Assembly: GCA_015522955.1 (NCBI GenBank)
Contig: WALG01000107.1
Location: forward strand, 1-8,561
Source of the DNA: DHVE2 group archaeon
Lineage (GTDB): Archaea; Thermoplasmatota; Thermoplasmata; Thermoplasmatales; Aciduliprofundaceae
Direction: 5' to 3'
DNA length: 8,561 nucleotides
Shown here piece after piece: positions 5,407 to 8,561 of this stretch. The notes under the pieces are model-generated. The model was not told the DNA's origin, searched no databases, and saw only the letters and a list, made by a program, of their open reading frames with translations. Numbering within the stretch: position 1 is the first letter of the stretch; each line of letters starts with the position of its first letter. Made by a program: the position numbers and the translations under genes.

Positions 5407-5748
5407 ATGGATGTGGATCTTGAGAAAATCGTAGTTTCCTATTTTGGATTTACGCCAGCAAGAAAGATGCCTAGAGATGTGAAAATGGAGTTTCTGGATA
5501 CAAAAGATGTTCAGGACCCCTTGGGGGTTGATAGTATAAAAATTAAATGGGATAACCATATTGGCTCGGAGACAAGAGTTGCAAGGCTGACGCCTTTGGA
5601 TATCCTTTATTATCTGGCCTTAGAAGTTAATAATGATAACTATGTGAACGCAGTAGAATCATTAAAATACTTGGGGAAAAAGTATCGTGTTCCGATAGTT
5701 AAAATAGGAGAGCAGTATTTACTCATAAATCCCAAACACAGGGGATGA
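5407..5748 (+). CDS. Hypothetical 113-aa protein in the KaiC-like cluster
   Basis: Not recognised. It is soluble, of mixed charge, without cysteines, signal peptide or membrane segment. It looks like a compact alpha/beta protein: an N-terminal stretch with EKIVVSYFGF, a central strand-like part (DSIKIKWDN), a helical segment (TPLDILYYLALEV and AVESLKYLGKKY), and a closing hairpin-like end VPIVKIGEQYLLIN. It starts at ATG 5407 with GGTGGAGG at 5392-5399, one of the best ribosome sites in the window. It is 16 bases after the KaiC-like gene and 4 bases before the zinc protein. The position makes it a likely accessory or partner of the ATPases, but that is inference from context only. Confidence 0.78.
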   Translation: MDVDLEKIVVSYFGFTPARKMPRDVKMEFLDTKDVQDPLGVDSIKIKWDNHIGSETRVARLTPLDILYYLALEVNNDNYVNAVESLKYLGKKYRVPIVKIGEQYLLINPKHRG

Positions 5749-5752
5749 TGTT

Positions 5753-6028
5753 ATGAAAGAAGAGATGATGAAAAACATCTTGGAAAGTTTAAAACTGGAC
5801 CTTTATGTGGAGAGCAAAATTCCTGAGATGCATGTATGTTTCTTTTGCGGCAGGATTGGGTACAAAAATCTTCCCATGAAAAAAATAGGGAATAAGTGGA
5901 TTTGCATAGATTGCCTGAGGGAATTGAAAGAGGCACTCGAGTCTCTGGATGAGTGGGAGCAAGAAATATCTTTAAGGGAAGAATTCAAGAAACAGATACA
6001 GAAAGACCTATCTAGCCCAAAACAGTAG
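5753..6028 (+). CDS. Small four-cysteine zinc-binding protein
   Basis: The 91-aa protein has one clear C4 site: C29-x2-C32-G and C51-x2-C54 with 18 residues between. The pattern (VCFFCGR, then NKWICIDCLREL) resembles a treble-clef zinc domain such as the N-terminal domain of ClpX. A helical start precedes it and a long charged helix (about 55-88, rich in Glu, Lys) follows, which could mediate protein contacts. It starts at ATG 5753, four bases after the previous stop, with GGGGATGATG upstream. As last gene of the four-gene cluster it may be an adaptor linking the KaiC-like pair to nucleic acid or protein. I do not recognise a named family. Zinc binding is a reasonable reading; the role is unknown. 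Confidence 0.78.
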   Translation: MKEEMMKNILESLKLDLYVESKIPEMHVCFFCGRIGYKNLPMKKIGNKWICIDCLRELKEALESLDEWEQEISLREEFKKQIQKDLSSPKQ

Positions 6029-6036
6029 GGATAGGT

Positions 6037-6064
6037 AAAAATGTCTTTAAAGAGATTAAAGGGA
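6037..6064 (-). terminator. Possible pyrimidine/T-rich terminator after the 203-aa gene
   Basis: Downstream of the stop at 6065 the minus strand is rich in T (repeated CTTTAATC-like units, then T5 at 6037-6041). This is the short space between two converging genes, where archaeal U-tract termination would be expected. The tandem GATTAAAG units (6054-6061, 6063-6070 on the plus strand) are too short to call a repeat family. Confidence 0.25.
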
Positions 6065-6676
6065 TTAAAGTGTGAAAGTTTCTCCTTTTTCGAAATTATC
6101 TTTGATGTACTGGATTATTATATTGCGATCGCCCTTCAGATGGGACTCATACCACTGGGGAATAACCTTTAGCAGTACATCCCTTATTTTGTCCAAATTT
6201 GCCTTCTTAACATCTTCATTGTAGAGTATGTACTGGCTGTATATTCTCTTCCAGCCCGAATACTTGTAATATTTCTCACCTTCAAAGAATTCAAAGAGCA
6301 TCCTTATTTTCTCCCCTCCCTCGGAAGGATAGTAAACTATCTTAAGTGAGTCTCCGGTTCTATTTTGTTCTCTAGTGATATCCACCAAACTTATCTCTGT
6401 GACTGTGGCAAAATCGAAATCATCGCGCAAACTCCACCTATCCGGAAAAACTTCAAACTGCCCCCACAGGCTATGAGGGGGTTCTATTCTGAATGGGACG
6501 TTGATTCTATTAAATTGAATCCACACTCTCCAGAAATCCTCCACCAGATTACGGTTCAGGTCTCTCTTTTTTTCACTCTCGGTAGATATATCTTTTATAA
6601 CTTCCTCCTTCTTTTTTTCAAGTTCGCTCTCTAGTTTCTCATACCAGTTTTCAAACTTCTCTTCCTTCTTTGCCAT
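6065..6676 (-). CDS. Hypothetical 203-aa soluble protein with N-terminal coiled coil
   Basis: Not recognised. Residues 1-45 are almost all Lys/Glu with heptad-like spacing (KLESELEKKKEEVIKDI), suggesting a coiled coil. The rest is an alpha/beta domain with many aromatics (VEDFWRVWIQFNRINVPF, WGQFEVFPDRWSLRDDFDF, LFEFFEGEKYYKYSGW) and a helical end. There is no signal peptide, membrane segment or cysteine motif. The ATG at 6676 has AGGGAT 4 bases upstream and a good TATA box at the right distance. It stands alone on its strand between two plus-strand genes, convergent with the zinc protein. Coding status is well supported by length, promoter and ribosome site; function cannot be assigned. Confidence 0.8.
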   Translation of the reverse strand: MAKKEEKFENWYEKLESELEKKKEEVIKDISTESEKKRDLNRNLVEDFWRVWIQFNRINVPFRIEPPHSLWGQFEVFPDRWSLRDDFDFATVTEISLVDITREQNRTGDSLKIVYYPSEGGEKIRMLFEFFEGEKYYKYSGWKRIYSQYILYNEDVKKANLDKIRDVLLKVIPQWYESHLKGDRNIIIQYIKDNFEKGETFTL

Positions 6677-6708
6677 TTTAATCCCTGAACTGTAATGTTA
6701 TTGGTTGG

Positions 6709-6716
6709 ATATAAAA
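6709..6716 (-). promoter_or_regulatory. TATA box of the 203-aa protein gene
   Basis: The minus strand reads TTTTATAT, near the archaeal consensus, centred about 36 bases before ATG 6676. Transcription would begin near 6686 and leave a leader of about 10 bases containing AGGGAT. Confidence 0.45.
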
Positions 6717-6771
6717 TTATCGCTGTTTGACAGATATTTTAAAACGTAGAGTATCATTATTAAAGAAACCA

Positions 6772-6778
6772 TTAAATA
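6772..6778 (+). promoter_or_regulatory. Candidate TATA box of the Pro/Gln-rich membrane protein gene
   Basis: TTAAATA follows a purine-rich GAAACC and would set a start near 6801, leaving a leader of a few bases. The TGAGGG ribosome-like site (6798-6803) would then be only partly transcribed. TATTTTAAAA around 6735-6743 is an alternative that would give a leader of about 45 bases. Confidence 0.35.
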
Positions 6779-6809
6779 TTCCCTATGAAATATCTTCTGA
6801 GGGATAAAT

Positions 6810-7304
6810 ATGACATCCGAAGAGATTATACCTCCCGGTGAAGAGAACGAGGAGGGGAAAAAGAGCACTGGGCTTCCAGAGCCTCCTCCGGAAATAATGT
6901 CGCAGGAACAGCAACCCCAGCAGATGCAGCAAGTGCCACCGCCGAATTCTTATCCACCATACTACCCACACCGTAAAAAACCCTTCTTTGAATCTCTTGT
7001 GAAGAATCCTACCGTAATAGGAACAATGATAGTAGTTGCCCTGGCACTCATGTGGCTTGGGGTAACTATTTTTGCCATAAGCTTTGCCTCATACAGTGTA
7101 GGAGGGTTTGCTATATCAGTAATGGTATATTCAATAGGTACTGCATTTCTAGTTATACTACTACTGGGCTTGGGAATAGGGCGACACGATTATCCACAGT
7201 GGGTCAGATTTGCCCTTATCTTAGTTGCGGGAATGATAGTGGTTTGGGGATTCTATCTTGGAGGGGCCATCATAGGCGCTCTTACAGGCCACTATTCCCC
7301 ATAA
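6810..7304 (+). CDS. Small membrane protein with acidic, Pro/Gln-rich N-terminal tail
   Basis: Not recognised by family. The 164-aa protein starts with about 60 residues of predicted disorder: acidic at first, then rich in Pro, Gln and Tyr (QEQQPQQMQQ, VPPPNSYPPYYP). A basic HRKK patch precedes three hydrophobic helices at about 68-92, 98-122 and 132-158. The basic patch and the lack of a signal peptide suggest the tail is cytoplasmic. Low-complexity Pro/Tyr tails on small membrane proteins often serve as contact sites; here that is only a suggestion. It starts at ATG 6810 with TGAGGG about 6 bases before, and ends 13 bases from the stop of the convergent permease gene. It seems to be a single-gene unit. 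Confidence 0.82.
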   Translation: MTSEEIIPPGEENEEGKKSTGLPEPPPEIMSQEQQPQQMQQVPPPNSYPPYYPHRKKPFFESLVKNPTVIGTMIVVALALMWLGVTIFAISFASYSVGGFAISVMVYSIGTAFLVILLLGLGIGRHDYPQWVRFALILVAGMIVVWGFYLGGAIIGALTGHYSP

Positions 7305-7319
7305 TTTTTTATATTTTTT
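7305..7319 (+). terminator. T-rich terminator after the membrane protein gene
   Basis: Directly after the TAA at 7302-7304 come two T6 runs (7305-7310 and 7314-7319), separated by ATA. This is a typical archaeal U-tract terminator for the plus-strand gene, reaching into the end of the convergent permease gene. Confidence 0.55.
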
Positions 7320-7334
7320 ATAAATAATTTATAA
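7318..7334. repeat. Perfect A/T inverted repeat at the 3' end of the permease gene
   Basis: TTATAAAT (7318-7325), a central A, and ATTTATAA (7327-7334) form an 8-base-arm palindrome that includes the permease stop codon. It follows the T-runs and could add to termination or transcript-end folding. Being all A/T and partly coding (IINYL), it may be accidental. Confidence 0.3.
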
Positions 7335-8561
7335 TCACCGGCAAAATTAGAACACCCATAAGGTGAGTTCTCATTATTCCCAGTTTGGGAGGTAGCAGGC
7401 CTATCAATGTAGCCACGATTCCTACTAGTATTCCAACCAATCCTGTGAAAAGGAATATGAACACAAATAGAATAAATAATATGCCTATGGATAATCTCCC
7501 GTAATCCTTTCCAAATTTTGTCACCCACCCTGTAAAAAGAATGCCTATGCGAATTGTCAGAAAATAAGAAGCAAAGGCGGCTAAAAGACCGGTGAGAAGA
7601 AGGAAAATAAAATTAGATGGTGGAAATGGGAGATACTTCCAGGTTTGAATTGGAACTAATGTACCCAATATTTCCACGGCCATGCTTCTGGGACGAAGAA
7701 TGAGAAAAAGAGAGAGAAGATTGAGGGTATAATTGGCAGTATTCACACTTCCTAACGTTATGAGAAAATTCTCGTTCTCTCTGCTTTTTGAGAGAATCTG
7801 AGATATTGTTGCCGCAATTCCTGAGGTCACTCCAGGAAGGAAGGCAACAAGTGAGGCGGATAATGTGCCCCTGAATGCTGATTTTATGGAATTGTGATTA
7901 ATCTTCGCTTTCGATATTCTCTGTGGAGGCACTATGGTTTTACGGGAAAGGATAAGCACGGGGAAGCCAAAGAGTCCGGTGAACACAGGAAATAGAAGAG
8001 ACGCATGGAATGGTATGGGAGAAGAAGTTACAGGCATATTTAGTGTGATAATTCCCAAGATTCCTGAAAGGACAAAAATTGCAAATGCATAAAGCACATG
8101 TTTCAAACTCTTTTTGCTCTCCCAGTAAAAAAGAGTGAGTATCATACTCAGCAGTAAGAAGGGGATAACATCGGGCAAAATCTTTTGCAAAGAAAATATG
8201 GAAAATAGCAGGAAGATAAAAGGCATAAAAGCAAGAGAAAATAAATAGGCAAGCAGAGAACCCTGAGCGGTTAGATGTACCGCCTCCATGCCACGTCCCT
8301 CAAGGAGCATTTGGTGAGTGGGAAGTACTGAGAGGGATGTATCCTCCGAGGGAGCGCCCAGAAAAATTGAGGGTATGAAATCCAGAAAGGTATGGGTAAT
8401 CATGGTTGCCATCACCATCACTGCGAGGTATAGGGCGGGCAGCGAAAATGCGGATGCTAAAAAGATTGCAAACAGAGCCACATTGTTAAAATGTAATCCG
8501 GAGGTGAGCCCGGTTAGTACACCTAAGGCAATACCAATTAAAAGATATAGGGTATAAAGAG
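7318..8561 (-). CDS. TctA/DUF112-family membrane permease, N-terminus beyond the window
   Basis: An archaeal relative of TctA, the large permease subunit of tripartite tricarboxylate transporters. The open frame runs off the window: upstream of the GTG at 8481 it continues without a stop for 26 codons reading LYTLYLLIGIALGVLTG then LTSGLHFNNVALF, which matches the expected N-terminal glycine motif. The gene is therefore 5'-incomplete (413 codons visible). The family's two related halves show as GVLTGLTSGLHFNNVA and GTLSASLVAFLPGVTSGIAA. The conserved THTFLDFIPSIFLGAPSEDTSLSVLP and LLEGRGMEAVHLTAQGS blocks (given here in parts: FLDFIPSIFLGAP, LEGRGMEAVHLTA) follow the first. About ten hydrophobic helices cover the rest. 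No TctB or TctC gene is in the window, and archaeal members often lack them, so substrate and energy source are open. It converges on the plus-strand membrane protein gene with 13 bp between stops. Confidence 0.9.
   Translation of the reverse strand, partial: LYTLYLLIGIALGVLTGLTSGLHFNNVALFAIFLASAFSLPALYLAVMVMATMITHTFLDFIPSIFLGAPSEDTSLSVLPTHQMLLEGRGMEAVHLTAQGSLLAYLFSLAFMPFIFLLFSIFSLQKILPDVIPFLLLSMILTLFYWESKKSLKHVLYAFAIFVLSGILGIITLNMPVTSSPIPFHASLLFPVFTGLFGFPVLILSRKTIVPPQRISKAKINHNSIKSAFRGTLSASLVAFLPGVTSGIAATISQILSKSRENENFLITLGSVNTANYTLNLLSLFLILRPRSMAVEILGTLVPIQTWKYLPFPPSNFIFLLLTGLLAAFASYFLTIRIGILFTGWVTKFGKDYGRLSIGILFILFVFIFLFTGLVGILVGIVATLIGLLPPKLGIMRTHLMGVLILPVIINYL

Noticed and set aside
6054..6070. 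Tandem GATTAAAG units as a repeat element or attachment site
   Set aside because: There are only two 8-base copies in A-rich DNA between converging genes. This is too short and simple to support a mobile-element or integration role.
8479..8481. GTG at 8481 as the true start of the permease
   Set aside because: The frame stays open to the window edge and the 26 codons before it encode the expected N-terminal TctA glycine motif, so the gene begins outside the window.
8318..8557. Plus-strand frame at the right edge
   Set aside because: It is antisense to the TctA-like permease, whose conserved motifs cover this stretch.

Overview
The window looks archaeal, and most like a Thermoplasmatota / DHVE2 (Aciduliprofundum-type) euryarchaeon. 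The signs are A/T-rich DNA with TATA-box promoters, short or absent leaders, purine-rich GGTG/GGAGG ribosome sites, and an archaeal gene set: ThiI without a rhodanese domain, lipoate ligase split into LplA and LplB as in Thermoplasma, KaiC/RadA-like single-domain ATPases, and an archaeal TctA-like permease. The lineage is inferred from gene content, not from a search. The window is densely coding; no tRNA, rRNA, CRISPR array or insertion sequence was seen, and no gene-free stretch exceeds about 135 bases.

Layout. (1) Positions 6-1085 (+): thiI, tRNA 4-thiouridine synthase. (2) Positions 1088-3771 (-): a tight five-gene operon read right to left: DtxR-type metal regulator, lplA, lplB, an NSUN-type RNA m5C methyltransferase, and a PUA-like RNA-binding protein. 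It converges on thiI with a 2-bp gap. Three of its four junctions overlap. The lplA/lplB and methyltransferase/PUA junctions both end on the same AAA-AGR-TGA sequence with the partner domain in the +1 frame. (3) Positions 3772-3882: divergent control region with TATA boxes and two inverted repeats. (4) Positions 3883-6028 (+): a four-gene cluster: a KaiC-like protein with a ruined nucleotide site, an intact KaiC-like ATPase, an unrecognised 113-aa protein and a 91-aa four-cysteine zinc protein. (5) Positions 6065-6676 (-): an unrecognised 203-aa protein. (6) Positions 6810-7304 (+): a small membrane protein with a Pro/Gln-rich tail. (7) Positions 7318-8561 (-): a TctA/DUF112-type permease cut by the window edge.

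How they may work together. The minus-strand operon couples metal-dependent regulation with lipoylation of enzyme E2/GcvH domains and RNA methylation; thiI beside it is another RNA-modification gene. The plus-strand cluster is the best candidate for an undescribed system: a pseudo-ATPase and an active RecA/KaiC-fold partner translated in series, followed by two small accessory proteins, behind one apparently leaderless promoter with a palindrome between TATA box and start codon.
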